NCBI RefSeq assembly: GCF_009733795.1
Contig: NZ_WNXX01000011.1
Location: forward strand, 1 to 64,000
Length of the DNA stretch: 64,000 nt
From: Actinotalea caeni
GTDB lineage: Bacteria; Actinomycetota; Actinomycetes; Actinomycetales; Beutenbergiaceae
Reading direction: 5' to 3'
In this document: positions 16,142 to 25,106 of the stretch, in pieces
Position numbering within the stretch: position 1 is the first letter of the stretch
Layout of the letters: each line of letters opens with the position of its first letter
Notes under the pieces: model-generated
What the model saw: the letters and a program-made list of their open reading frames with translations, nothing else
Databases searched by the model: none
What the model was told of the DNA's origin: nothing
Program-made: the position numbers and the translations under genes

Positions 16142-19100
16142 CGCGCACGAGCTCCGCGTGCTCGAGGGCTACCGGGAGCGGTTCGGCGACGCGGTCGTCG
16201 AGATCGAGCCCGTCTCCGACTGGACCCGCGACGAGCTCGTCGCCGCCCACGAGCGGACGGTCGCCGCGCTGGCCGCCGGGGCGCCGGTCGTCGCGCAGGC
16301 GAGCTTCTTCGACGGGCGCCTGCACGGGCGGGCCGACTTCCTCGTCCGCGAGGGCGAGGTCGACGGCGTGCCGCGCTACGCGGTCGTCGACGCCAAGCTC
16401 GCGCGCCGGGCGCGCGCCACCGCGATCCTGCAGCTCGCGGTCTACGCCGACCAGGTCGAGCGTGCCGGGATCGCCGTCGCGCCGACCACGCACCTGCACC
16501 TGGGCAACGACGTCGTCACCCGGCACGACACCGCCGACAGCCTGGTCGTCACGCGCGGCATCCGCGCCCACGTGCAGCGCCTCGTCGACCGGCACGTCGA
16601 CGAGCCGCCGGTCGCGTGGGGCGACGAGCGCATCACCGCGTGCGGCTGGTGCGAGCACTGCCGCGCGGCGATCGAGCCCGCGCGCGACCTGCGGCTGGTG
16701 TGGGGGCTGCGCGACCGGCACCGCGAGACGCTGCGCGACGCGGGGATCACGACGATCGACGCGCTCGCCGCCTCCGACGGCGAGATCCGCGGCATGAACC
16801 CGCACGCGCTGGAGCGGCTGCGCACCCAGGCACGGCTGCAGCTGCGGCAGGAGCGGGCCGCCGAGGCTGGCCAGACGCCGTCGGTGTTCGCGCAGGTCCA
16901 CACCCTCGACGCGCTCGACGAGCTGCCGCCACCCGACCCCGGCGACGTGTTCTTCGACTTCGAGGGCGACCCGATGTGGGTCGACGACGACCGGTCCACG
17001 TGGGGTCTGGAGTACCTGTTCGGGCTCCTCGAGGCCCCGACGCCGGAGCACCCCGAGGGCCGCTACGTCACCTTCTGGGCGCACGACCGGGCGCAGGAGC
17101 GGCGGGCGTTCCTCGACTTCCTCGACTACCTGCGGCAGCGCCGGGCCGAGCACCCCGGCATGCACGTCTACCACTACGCGTTCTACGAGCCCGCGGCGCT
17201 GCGCCAGCTCGCCGCGCGGCACGGCGTCGGGCGCGAAGAGGTCGAGGAGCTCCTCGGCGCGGGTGTCTTCGTCGACCTCTACGAGACGGTCAAGCGCGGC
17301 GTGCACGTCTCGCAGCGCTCGTACTCGATCAAGAAGCTCGAGCCGCTCTACATGGGCGACCGGCTGCGCGACGCCGACGGCGTCACCGACGGCGGTGCCT
17401 CCGTCGTCGCCTACGCGGAGGCCGCAGCGATGCGCGCGGCGGGCGACGAGGCCGGCTGGGCGGAGCGGATGGCGGCGCTCGCCGACTACAACCGCTACGA
17501 CTGCGAGTCGACGTGGCGGCTGCGCGACTGGCTGCTCGCGCTGCGCGCCGACGCCCACCGCGAGCGTCTCGACGAGGTCGTCGCGCACGCGGCGGCGGCG
17601 CTCGGCGCCGAGCCGGTGGCGGAGCTGCAGCCGGAGCTCGTCACGGGGCTGGAGGAGGTCCGCCGCAGCGGCACCCGGGTGCGCGAGCACGAGCTGCTCG
17701 TACGCCGGCTGCTCGCCCGCGACGACCCCGACCCGGCGGTGCCGCTGGTCGCGGCCGCGCTCGGCTACCACGACGCCGAGGACGAGGCCTTCTGGTCCAG
17801 CCACCGCGCCCGGCTGCAGGCGGCAGCGCCGGACTGGGCCGACGAGAAGGACGTGCTCGACGTCCACCACGCCGAGGCCGAGCCGTGGGGCGAGCCGACC
17901 GCGCGGGGACGGATGCGACGCCACCTCGTCGTCGAGGGGCGGCTCGGGCCGGGCAGCACGATCGAGCCGGGGGCGGACGTGTTCTGCGTGTACCGGCCAC
18001 CGCTGCCGATCGGGATGCAGCCCCGCGCCGGTCAGGTGCGCGGCACCAGCCGCGCGACCGTCCTCGCCCGGACGACGACCACCGACGGCCTCGACCGGCT
18101 CGAGCTGCGCGAGCGGCTCGACGAGGGCGTGCAGCCCCACAGCGAGACCCCGATGCTCGTCGCACCCGGCCCGCCGCCGCGCAGCCGCACCCTGGTGTCG
18201 GCGATCGGTGAGGTGGCCCGCGGCCTGCTCGGCGACACCGCGCCCGTCGCCGGCGCGGCGCTCGACGTGCTGCGCCGCACCCCGCCGCGGCAGCGGTCCG
18301 GGGCGCTGCCGGTGGCGGCCGAGGGCGCGAGCGACGCGCTCGCGACCACCGTGACCGCTGCCCTGCTGGACTCCGACGACTCCTACCTCGCGGTCCAGGG
18401 CCCGCCCGGCACCGGCAAGACCTGGCTCAGCGCCGCCGTCGTGGCCCGGCTGGTCCGCGACCACGGCTGGCGGGTGGGCGTCGTCGCGCAGTCGCACGCC
18501 GTGGTCGAGCACCTCCTCGACGGCGTCGTCGCCGCGGGTGTGCCGGTCGGCGCGGTCGCCAAGCGCGGCGGCGACGGCGGCTGGCGGCGGCTCGGCGGCG
18601 CCGGGCACCACCGCTTCCTCGATCGCGCCGACGGAGGCTGCGTGCTCGGCGGCACGTCCTGGGACTTCGCCAACCGCAACCGCGTCGCGGCGGGCTCGCT
18701 CGACCTGCTGGTGGTCGAGGAGGCCGGCCAGCTGTCGCTCGCGAACCTGCTCGCCACCGCGACCGCGGCGCGCCGGCTGCTGCTCGTGGGCGACCCGCAG
18801 CAGCTGCCGCAGGTCAGCCAGGCGCGCCACGACGCCCCGGTCGACACGTCCGCGCTGGGGTGGCTGATGCGCGGCCACGACGTGCTGCCGGACGAGCTCG
18901 GCTACTTCCTCGACCGCACCTGGCGCATGCACCCGAGCCTGTGCCAAGCCGTCTCCCAGCTCGCCTACGACGACCGGCTCGGCAGCGCCCCACCGGCGGC
19001 CGCCCGCCACCTGGAGGGCGTCGAGCCGGGCGTGCACGAGGTGCTGGTCGAGCACCGCCGCAACGTCGCCCGCTCGCCCGAGGAAGCCGCGGAGGTCGTC

Positions 19101-19556
19101 GCCCAGGTCGAGCGGCTGCTCGGGCGCACGTGGTCCGACGAGCACGGCACCCGGCCGCTGACCGAGGCCGACGTCGTCGTCGTCGCGCCGTACAACGCGC
19201 AGGTGCAGGCGATCGACGAGGCGCTCGCCGGCGCGGGGCTCGGCGGGGTGCGCGTGGGCACGGTCGACCGTTTCCAGGGGCAGGAGGCGGTCGTCGCGGT
19301 GCTCTCGCTCGCAGCGTCCACGGCACGCGACGCCGCGCGCGGGCTCGGCTTCCTGCTCGACCGTCACCGGATCAACGTCGCGCTGTCACGAGCGCGATGG
19401 GCAGCGATCGTCGTGCGCTCCACCGCCCTCACGCGCACGATGCCCACCCGTGCCGACGAGCTCGCCGACCTCGCGGCCTTCCTGCGCGTCTCCGGCCGCG
19501 CCCACGAGCACCGGCCGCGGGCGAGCCGACCGGTCGCGGCTGCGGCCGCCGGCTAG
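15981..19556 (+). CDS. RecB-like nuclease fused to a DNA2/NAM7-type SF1 helicase (TM0106 family)
   Basis: About 1,191 residues from GTG 15981, preceded by GAGAGG. Domain order: a Cas4/RecB-like PD-(D/E)XK nuclease (Asp119, then VVDAKL with Asp137 and Lys139) with four cysteines that could bind Fe-S (Cys21 and CGWCEHC at 221-227); an RNase H-fold exonuclease-like domain starting FFDFEGDPM (Asp326, Glu328); and a superfamily 1 helicase with GPPGTGKTW near 808, VVEEAGQ, GDPQQLPQV, DRFQGQE and NVALSRAR. It likely resects or unwinds nucleic acid during repair, though the cellular role of this family is poorly defined. The N-terminal residues match the family start, so the overlap with the upstream frame is not resolved by moving this start. 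Confidence 0.85.
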   Translation: MFALDGTVILSATDLTVALTCEYALLRRLDEVLERAPRLEVVDLVRERAAALGDAHELRVLEGYRERFGDAVVEIEPVSDWTRDELVAAHERTVAALAAGAPVVAQASFFDGRLHGRADFLVREGEVDGVPRYAVVDAKLARRARATAILQLAVYADQVERAGIAVAPTTHLHLGNDVVTRHDTADSLVVTRGIRAHVQRLVDRHVDEPPVAWGDERITACGWCEHCRAAIEPARDLRLVWGLRDRHRETLRDAGITTIDALAASDGEIRGMNPHALERLRTQARLQLRQERAAEAGQTPSVFAQVHTLDALDELPPPDPGDVFFDFEGDPMWVDDDRSTWGLEYLFGLLEAPTPEHPEGRYVTFWAHDRAQERRAFLDFLDYLRQRRAEHPGMHVYHYAFYEPAALRQLAARHGVGREEVEELLGAGVFVDLYETVKRGVHVSQRSYSIKKLEPLYMGDRLRDADGVTDGGASVVAYAEAAAMRAAGDEAGWAERMAALADYNRYDCESTWRLRDWLLALRADAHRERLDEVVAHAAAALGAEPVAELQPELVTGLEEVRRSGTRVREHELLVRRLLARDDPDPAVPLVAAALGYHDAEDEAFWSSHRARLQAAAPDWADEKDVLDVHHAEAEPWGEPTARGRMRRHLVVEGRLGPGSTIEPGADVFCVYRPPLPIGMQPRAGQVRGTSRATVLARTTTTDGLDRLELRERLDEGVQPHSETPMLVAPGPPPRSRTLVSAIGEVARGLLGDTAPVAGAALDVLRRTPPRQRSGALPVAAEGASDALATTVTAALLDSDDSYLAVQGPPGTGKTWLSAAVVARLVRDHGWRVGVVAQSHAVVEHLLDGVVAAGVPVGAVAKRGGDGGWRRLGGAGHHRFLDRADGGCVLGGTSWDFANRNRVAAGSLDLLVVEEAGQLSLANLLATATAARRLLLVGDPQQLPQVSQARHDAPVDTSALGWLMRGHDVLPDELGYFLDRTWRMHPSLCQAVSQLAYDDRLGSAPPAAARHLEGVEPGVHEVLVEHRRNVARSPEEAAEVVAQVERLLGRTWSDEHGTRPLTEADVVVVAPYNAQVQAIDEALAGAGLGGVRVGTVDRFQGQEAVVAVLSLAASTARDAARGLGFLLDRHRINVALSRARWAAIVVRSTALTRTMPTRADELADLAAFLRVSGRAHEHRPRASRPVAAAAAG

Positions 19557-19569
19557 GAGCGGACCGGGA

Positions 19570-19703
19570 CGGTCAGGACTCCGAGGCCCGGTCCGTCAGT
19601 GCCCGGCTCCCGGTCAGACGCCGACAACCCGGTCGGGAGTCCACCACCCGGCCGGCACTCCGACACCCGGTCAGGACTCCGGCAGCCCGGTCAGGACTCC
19701 GAG
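19570..19703. repeat. Degenerate direct repeats of a 14-17 bp unit
   Basis: The unit CGGTCAGGACTCCG occurs at 19570-19583, 19668-19681 and 19688-19701. More diverged copies (CCCGGTCGGGAGTCC, CCCGGCCGGCACTCCG) lie between. The last copy covers the stop codon of the APC permease. The repeats fill the gap between two convergent genes; their function is unknown. Confidence 0.7.
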
Positions 19704-21055
19704 ACCCGCTCGCCGACGTCGTCGCTGCCGACCTCGCCGGAGGCCTGCTCGTAGCCGTTGTGCGACCGGACCCCGCGCATCACCAGGTAGAGCACGGCGC
19801 CGATCGCGAGCAGGACACCGCCGAGGAGCCACACCGGCCCCGACTGCTGCGTCGCGAGCACGATGCAGCTGATCACACCCAGCACCGGCACGACCGCGGG
19901 GACGTGGAAGTGCTTGTGCTCCACACGGTCCTTGCGCAGCACCAGCGCGGCCGCGTTCGTCGACACGAACACGACGAGCAGGAACAGCACGACGGTCTCG
20001 GCCAGCGTCTGCAGGGACCCGATGATCGCGAGCAGGATCGACAGCCCGGTCGTCGCGACGATGGCGACCCACGGTGTGCGCCGCCCCGGCAGCAGCCGGG
20101 ACAGCACGGTCGGCAGCAGCCGCTGGTCGGCCATGCCGTACGCGAGCCGGGAGCTCATGATCGACGTGAGCAGCGCGCCGTTGGCGATCGCGACGAGCGC
20201 GACGAGCGAGAACGCCCAGCCGGGGACCGCGACGCCCGAGGCGCGCACGACGTCGAGCAAGGGGCCGCTCGAGTCCGCGAGCTCCTCCGGCGCCAGCAGC
20301 GCCGAGGAGCCGAGCGCGACGAGCAGGTACACCGCTCCGGCCGCGAGGAGGGCGCCGAACAGCGCCCGCGGGTAGACGCGCGAGACGTCCTTGACCTCCT
20401 CCGCCACGTTCGCGGAGGTCTCGAAGCCGACGAAGCTGTAGAAGGCGAGCAGCGCGGCACCGAGCAGGGCGAGCACGGGCGCGTCGACCGCCGGCGCCTC
20501 CATGACCCGCCCGATGTCGCCGGTGCCGCCGGCCAGCGCGACCGCCGCCACGACCACGACGAGCACGAGGCCGGTGACCTCGATGGCGGTCATGACCAGG
20601 TTGGAGCGCACCGACTCCTTGATGCCCCGCAGGTTGAGCGCGGCGACCAGCGCGAGGAACACCGCCGCCACCAGCGATACCGGGAGCGCCACGAAGGTCG
20701 CGAGGTAGTCGCCCGCGAAGGCGACCGCCAGGCCCGCGACCGAGACGATGCCGGCGCAGAGCATGCAGTAGCCGACGAGGAACGCCACCACCGGGCTCTT
20801 GAACGCCCGCTGCGCGAACACCGCAGCCCCGCCGGCCTTCGGGTACTTCGTGACCAGCTCGGCGTAGGAGCCCGCCGTGAGCAGCGCCATGACGAGCGCC
20901 ACCAGGATGGGCACCCACGTCATGCCGCCGGCCTCACCCGCCAGCTCTCCCATGAGCGCGTAGACACCCGCGCCCAGCACGTCGCCGAGGATGAAGACGA
21001 GCAGCAGCCCGCCTCCGATGCCCCGCTTGAGGGTCGTCGTCGAGTCGGCCGCCAC
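19691..21055 (-). CDS. APC superfamily amino acid permease
   Basis: 454 residues with about 12 hydrophobic segments. The N-terminal GIGGGLLLVFILGDVLGAGV is the glycine-rich first helix of APC transporters, and FYSFVGFETSANVAEEVKD is the conserved segment between helices 6 and 7. The GTG start at 21055 lies 3 nt after the stop of the FAD oxidase, so both are in one minus-strand operon. It probably imports an amino acid or amine by proton or sodium symport; the oxidase partner may act on the same compound, but the substrate is not visible. The C-terminus ends inside the 19570-19703 repeat cluster. Confidence 0.85.
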   Translation of the reverse strand: MAADSTTTLKRGIGGGLLLVFILGDVLGAGVYALMGELAGEAGGMTWVPILVALVMALLTAGSYAELVTKYPKAGGAAVFAQRAFKSPVVAFLVGYCMLCAGIVSVAGLAVAFAGDYLATFVALPVSLVAAVFLALVAALNLRGIKESVRSNLVMTAIEVTGLVLVVVVAAVALAGGTGDIGRVMEAPAVDAPVLALLGAALLAFYSFVGFETSANVAEEVKDVSRVYPRALFGALLAAGAVYLLVALGSSALLAPEELADSSGPLLDVVRASGVAVPGWAFSLVALVAIANGALLTSIMSSRLAYGMADQRLLPTVLSRLLPGRRTPWVAIVATTGLSILLAIIGSLQTLAETVVLFLLVVFVSTNAAALVLRKDRVEHKHFHVPAVVPVLGVISCIVLATQQSGPVWLLGGVLLAIGAVLYLVMRGVRSHNGYEQASGEVGSDDVGERVSES

Positions 21056-21058
21056 GCC

Positions 21059-22381
21059 TCAGAGCCTCGTGGCGCGGATCACATCCGCACCCAGTCGGGC
21101 CCGGGTCGAGCGAATCAGGTCGATCGCCTCCGCCGAGACCGCGTCCGCGAGGCCCTGGTGCGAGCCCAGGAACGTGGGCGGCAGACCGGGCACCGTCCAG
21201 GGCCGGAGGATCTCCAGCGCGTGCGACACCGCGCCCCGCACCGCGACGGGGTCGGCGCCCGGCGGGAGCGGCGCGATGATCGACAGCAGCCAGCGCGCCC
21301 CGGAGACGTCGACGACGCTGCCGCGGCGCGGGTCGTCGAGCGCGCCGCCGAGCCGCCGCGCGCCCAGCAGCACCGCCGCCCGACCGGCGTCGCTCGCGTG
21401 CCAGGCGAGCAGCTGCTCGATCGCCTCGTCCGGCAGCTCGGTGAGCAGCGCCGAGACGCCGGTGCTCGCGCCCGGCTCGCGCGGGTCGTTGGTCAGGCCC
21501 GCGATGCCGCTCGCGTCCATCGGCGCGAACGCGCTCGCCGTCGCGCCGGCCGTCACGCCCGGGTCGAGCGCGGAGAGGTCGCCGTCGACGCTGAGCGCCT
21601 GCACGGCGAACCAGTCGCGACCGCGCACCTCCTCGGGGAGGAACGGCACGTCCGGCATCCGCACGGAGCTGACGAAGACGTTGAGGGAGTCCGGCAGCGG
21701 GGCGTCGCGCAGCGCACGCCAGGTCGCGGCACCGGCCTCGGCCGGGAAGGTCGCGGTGCCGCCGGTGAGCGCGGGAGCCCGGAGCAGGTCGACCTCGACC
21801 GCGGTCACGATCCCCACGACGCCACCGGCGCCGCGCAGCACGCGCATGAGGTCGGGGTCGCTGGTGTCGTCGACCCAGCCGTGCTCGCCGTCGGGCCGCA
21901 GCAGCTCGACGCGGCGCACGGTCTGCGCCGACAGGCCCACCTGGCGGGCGATCCAGCCGTGCCCGCCGGCCAGCACGAGCGGCACGAGCGAGACGTCGGG
22001 GCTGGTCCCGACGGCGGGCACGAGGTCGGTGCCGGCGAGCCGGGTCGTGAGAGCGCCGGCGGTGACCCCGGCGCCGACGACCGCGGTGGCGGCCGCCTCG
22101 TCGACCTCGATGCGGTCGAAGGCGCCGAGACGCACGAGGATCGAGCCCTCGAGGTCCTCGCTGGCGCCGTGCCCGAGCGCCTGCGTGGCGACCGTGAGGC
22201 CGCTGGCGCGGGCGGCTGCGAGAACCGCGCGCAGGTCGTCGACCGACGTGGCGTCGACGACGGCGGCGGGGCGCTGCCGCACCGCGAGCTGGTGGGCCTG
22301 GCTGTGCTCGTCGTAGCCCGGGTCGGCGGGCAGCAGGACGCGGCCGGCAACGGATGACAGATCGGGGGTCACCTGAGTCAT
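21059..22381 (-). CDS. FAD-binding oxidoreductase (PCMH/VAO type)
   Basis: 440 residues. The PCMH-type FAD domain is seen in the N-terminal half: RPAAVVDATSVDDLRAVLAA, TVATQALGHGASEDLEGS around the nucleotide loop, and VGAGVTAGALTTRL. The middle has GGHGWIARQVGLSAQTVRRV and GAGGVVGIVTAVEV, typical of berberine-bridge/6-hydroxynicotine oxidase relatives. The C-terminal BBE motif is not obvious. There is no signal peptide. The gene begins 91 bp from the divergent GH35 gene and is followed at 3 nt by an APC permease, suggesting oxidation of an imported amine, amino acid or sugar. Substrate unknown. Confidence 0.8.
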   Translation of the reverse strand: MTQVTPDLSSVAGRVLLPADPGYDEHSQAHQLAVRQRPAAVVDATSVDDLRAVLAAARASGLTVATQALGHGASEDLEGSILVRLGAFDRIEVDEAAATAVVGAGVTAGALTTRLAGTDLVPAVGTSPDVSLVPLVLAGGHGWIARQVGLSAQTVRRVELLRPDGEHGWVDDTSDPDLMRVLRGAGGVVGIVTAVEVDLLRAPALTGGTATFPAEAGAATWRALRDAPLPDSLNVFVSSVRMPDVPFLPEEVRGRDWFAVQALSVDGDLSALDPGVTAGATASAFAPMDASGIAGLTNDPREPGASTGVSALLTELPDEAIEQLLAWHASDAGRAAVLLGARRLGGALDDPRRGSVVDVSGARWLLSIIAPLPPGADPVAVRGAVSHALEILRPWTVPGLPPTFLGSHQGLADAVSAEAIDLIRSTRARLGADVIRATRL

Positions 22382-22460
22382 GGCGTCACGCTAGACCTGC
22401 CCTCCGACAGGGAGAAGGGGGTGTGTCCGGACGTCTCAGCGACGGTGTGAGGGTGACCTC

Positions 22461-22473
22461 TACGCTTCCCGGG
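22461..22473 (+). promoter_or_regulatory. -10 box placing a leaderless start at the GH35 gene
   Basis: TACGCT at 22461-22466 is followed after 6 nt by the GTG at 22473, so transcription would begin at or next to the start codon. No Shine-Dalgarno sequence precedes the GTG, consistent with a leaderless mRNA. Confidence 0.55.
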
Positions 22474-24731
22474 TGACGACCCACACCCTCACGCCGTCGG
22501 GCTGGCCGACGCCGCTGCGCCGACCCGCGATGGCGAACGTCGAGGACCCTCGGCCCGGTCTGGAGCTCACCAACCGCCACCTCGTGCTCGACGGCGCCCC
22601 GACCGTCCCCGTGAGCGGCGAGATCCACTACTCGCGGGTGCCGCGAGCACGCTGGCGGGAGCGGCTGGAGCTGATGCGCTCGGGCGGTGTGACGATCGCG
22701 TCGACATATGTGATCTGGGCCCACCACGTACCGGTGCGCGGCGAGCCGGACTTCGCCGGCGGTCTGGACGTCGGGGCGTTCGTCGACGCCTGTGCCGACG
22801 CCGGCCTCGCGGTCGTGCTGCGCGTCGGACCGTGGTGCCACGGCGAGGTGCGCAACGGCGGCTTCCCCGACTGGGTGCAGCAGGCCGACGTCGGCCACCG
22901 CACCGACGACCCTCGCTACCTGGCGCTGGTGCGCGAGTGGTACGCGCAGGTCGCGGCCGCCGTCGCCGACCGCTGCGGCCCGGACGGCCCGGTGCTGGGC
23001 ATCCAGCTCGACAACGAGCTCTACGACCAGCCCGGCCACCTCGCGACCCTCAAGCGGCTGGCGCGCGAGGCCGGTCTGCACGCGCCGCTGTGGACCGCGA
23101 CCGCGTGGGGCGGCGCGCAGCTGCCGCTGCCGGAGGTGATGCCGGTCTTCGGCGGCTACGGGGACGGCTTCTGGGTCGACTCCGACGAGGGCTGGCACCC
23201 GACGTTCCGCGCCCACTACGCGTTCAGTCGCGCCTGGGACGACCCCGGCATCGGGGCCGACCTGCGCACCGCGCCGCCCGGCTCGGCGGCCGCGAGCGAG
23301 CCGGGCACCTGGTTCCCGCCCGCCACGTGCGAGCTGGGCGGCGGCATGGCGACCACCTACCACCGCCGCAACCACCCGACCGCGCTCGACGTGGCCGCCG
23401 TCGCGCACACGAAGATCGGCAACGGGTCCGCGTGGCAGGGCTACTACATGTACGTCGGCGGCACGAACCCGCGGCCCGGGCTGCAGGAGTCGCACGCGAC
23501 CGGCTACCCCAACGACCTGCCGCCGCTGTCCTACGACTTCCACGCACCGGTCGGCGAGGCGGGTCTGCTCGCCCCGAGCCACGCCGAGCTGCGCCGTCAG
23601 CACGCGTTCCTCGCGGCGTTCGGGCACCGGCTCGCGACGTGGCCGAGCACGCTGCCCGAGGTGCTGCCGAGCGGTCCGGACGACGTGACGACACCGCGCT
23701 GGGCCTACCGCGGCGACGGCCGCGAGGGGGTGCTGCTCGTCGCGTGGCACCAGCCGCACCACCAGCCGCTGCGGTCGACCGAGCCGCTCCGGTTCCGCGT
23801 CGCGCACACGGCCGGCGAGGTCGTCCTGCCCTCCCGACCGGTCACGATCCCGCCCGGCACGCTCGCGCGCTGGCCGGTCGGTCTGGACGTCGGCGGCGTC
23901 GTGGTCGAGCACGCGACGGCGTCCCTGCTCACCGTCCTCGACGCTCCCGGGCCCGACGGCGTGCCGACCCTCGTGCTGACCGCCGACCCGGGCGTCCCGG
24001 TCGAGGTCGCCGTCGGGGGCACCGTGCACGCGCTGGCGCCGGCACGCGTCCCGCACCGGCTGGGCGACGACCGCGCTCTCGACGTGCTCGTGCTCCCCGA
24101 GAGCGACCTGCCGCACGTCTGGGTGCGCGAGTCGCCCGGCCGCACGCTGCTCCTCAGCGAGGCGACGTTGCGCTGGGGTGCGGGCGAGGACCTGCTCGCG
24201 ACCGGTGCGGAGGCGGCGGTGCTGCGCTACGACGTCGCCGCCCGCGGCTTCGTCGAGGTCCCGCTCGTCCCGCGCGGCCCCGGCGCGGTGTCCGCGGCGG
24301 TCGCGGCGTCGCGGCTGCGCGACGCCGTCGGGCCCGTGCCGGCGGGGCACGGCCGCTCCGGCGGCCGCGAGTCGGCGCCCGCACGCGCCGTCCTCGACCA
24401 CCACGCGGCGGTGTGGCGCCTCGAGCTGCCGGCGTGGGCGTCCGAGTCGGCGCGGCTGACGTACCTGCGTGTGGAGTGGGCGGGCGACGTCGGCGAGCTG
24501 CGCGTCGACGGCCGCACCGTCGCCGACCGGTTCTGGGACGGCTCGACGTGGTGGGTGAACCTCGCCGACTCCGGCCTCCTCGACGGCGAGCTGACGCTGC
24601 ACCTGCTGCCCCTGTCGCCGTCCTCGACGGTCGCGCTGCCGCCGGAGGCGCAGGCGCGTCGGGGCGTGGACGACCTGCTCGCGCTCGACGCCGTCACGCT
24701 GGTGCGGCACGAGGAGCGCGCCGCACGCTGA
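22473..24731 (+). CDS. GH35 beta-galactosidase
   Basis: 752 residues. The GH35 catalytic barrel is clear: VSGEIHYSRVPRARW at 47-61, LRVGPWCHGEVRNGGFPDW at 116-134, LGIQLDNEL with acid/base Glu182, and CELGGG with nucleophile Glu287. Beta-sandwich domains follow, including RLTYLRVEWAGDVGELRVDG near the end, like the jelly-roll repeats of other GH35 enzymes. There is no signal peptide, so it cleaves terminal beta-galactosides inside the cell. A start at ATG 22530 is possible, but GTG 22473 fits a leaderless promoter. No sugar regulator is adjacent; it faces the FAD oxidase operon across a short divergent gap. Confidence 0.88.
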   Translation: MTTHTLTPSGWPTPLRRPAMANVEDPRPGLELTNRHLVLDGAPTVPVSGEIHYSRVPRARWRERLELMRSGGVTIASTYVIWAHHVPVRGEPDFAGGLDVGAFVDACADAGLAVVLRVGPWCHGEVRNGGFPDWVQQADVGHRTDDPRYLALVREWYAQVAAAVADRCGPDGPVLGIQLDNELYDQPGHLATLKRLAREAGLHAPLWTATAWGGAQLPLPEVMPVFGGYGDGFWVDSDEGWHPTFRAHYAFSRAWDDPGIGADLRTAPPGSAAASEPGTWFPPATCELGGGMATTYHRRNHPTALDVAAVAHTKIGNGSAWQGYYMYVGGTNPRPGLQESHATGYPNDLPPLSYDFHAPVGEAGLLAPSHAELRRQHAFLAAFGHRLATWPSTLPEVLPSGPDDVTTPRWAYRGDGREGVLLVAWHQPHHQPLRSTEPLRFRVAHTAGEVVLPSRPVTIPPGTLARWPVGLDVGGVVVEHATASLLTVLDAPGPDGVPTLVLTADPGVPVEVAVGGTVHALAPARVPHRLGDDRALDVLVLPESDLPHVWVRESPGRTLLLSEATLRWGAGEDLLATGAEAAVLRYDVAARGFVEVPLVPRGPGAVSAAVAASRLRDAVGPVPAGHGRSGGRESAPARAVLDHHAAVWRLELPAWASESARLTYLRVEWAGDVGELRVDGRTVADRFWDGSTWWVNLADSGLLDGELTLHLLPLSPSSTVALPPEAQARRGVDDLLALDAVTLVRHEERAAR

Positions 24732-24743
24732 GGCGCCTCAGCG
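24726..24743. terminator. Palindrome carrying both convergent stop codons
   Basis: CGCTGAGGCGCCTCAGCG is an 18-bp perfect palindrome. It contains the TGA of the GH35 gene (24729-24731) and the TGA of the YtxH-like gene on the other strand (24738-24740). As RNA it can form a 7-bp stem with a GCGC loop from either strand, so it may serve as a short bidirectional terminator. No T tract follows. Confidence 0.5.
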
Positions 24744-25049
24744 CTGCGGGGTGTCCCAGGCGCTGCTCGGGCCGTTCGACGCCTCGTCGGAGCCGCCGGA
24801 CGGGCGGGAGGAGGAGCCGGTGAACTTCTCCTTGACCATGTTCGCGACCTGGTCGGTGACCTTGGCGCCCTGCTCGCGCACGACGTCGGTGATCGCGCTC
24901 TCGGCCTGCGCCACCTTGTCCTTGACGACGGGGTGGTCGAGGGCGGAGCGCGCGCCGGACTTGATCTTCTCGTACTGCTCACGACCCGCGCGGGTGCCGA
25001 GCACGTAGCCGAGCGCGGCCCCGGCGATGAATGCGACCTTGCCGTTCAT
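24738..25049 (-). CDS. YtxH-like small membrane-associated protein
   Basis: 103 residues. The N-terminus KVAFIAGAALGYVLGTRAGREQYEKI is a short glycine-rich membrane segment followed by the GTRAGRE motif seen in many actinobacterial YtxH/DUF883-like proteins. An amphipathic helical stretch (about 26-75) and a Ser/Gly/Pro-rich tail follow. The function of this family is not established; association with stress or the cell envelope is only suggested by distant relatives. ATG 25049 is preceded on the minus strand by GGGAGGTTCAC. It lies downstream of metF on the same strand. Confidence 0.75.
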   Translation of the reverse strand: MNGKVAFIAGAALGYVLGTRAGREQYEKIKSGARSALDHPVVKDKVAQAESAITDVVREQGAKVTDQVANMVKEKFTGSSSRPSGGSDEASNGPSSAWDTPQR

Positions 25050-25106
25050 GTGAACCTCCCGGGTCGAGTCTGGCGAGTCGTCAGTCTCGCACGACCGCGA
25101 CGCAGG

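Noticed and set aside
15921-19367. Very long open frame antisense to the nuclease-helicase gene
   Set aside because: Its translation has no motifs and is Arg/Val/Glu-rich; the plus strand shows complete helicase and nuclease motifs. Long antisense frames are expected at this GC content. Similar ones at 3549-5969, 10681-13386, 26952-28196 and 41035-43479 were dropped for the same reason.
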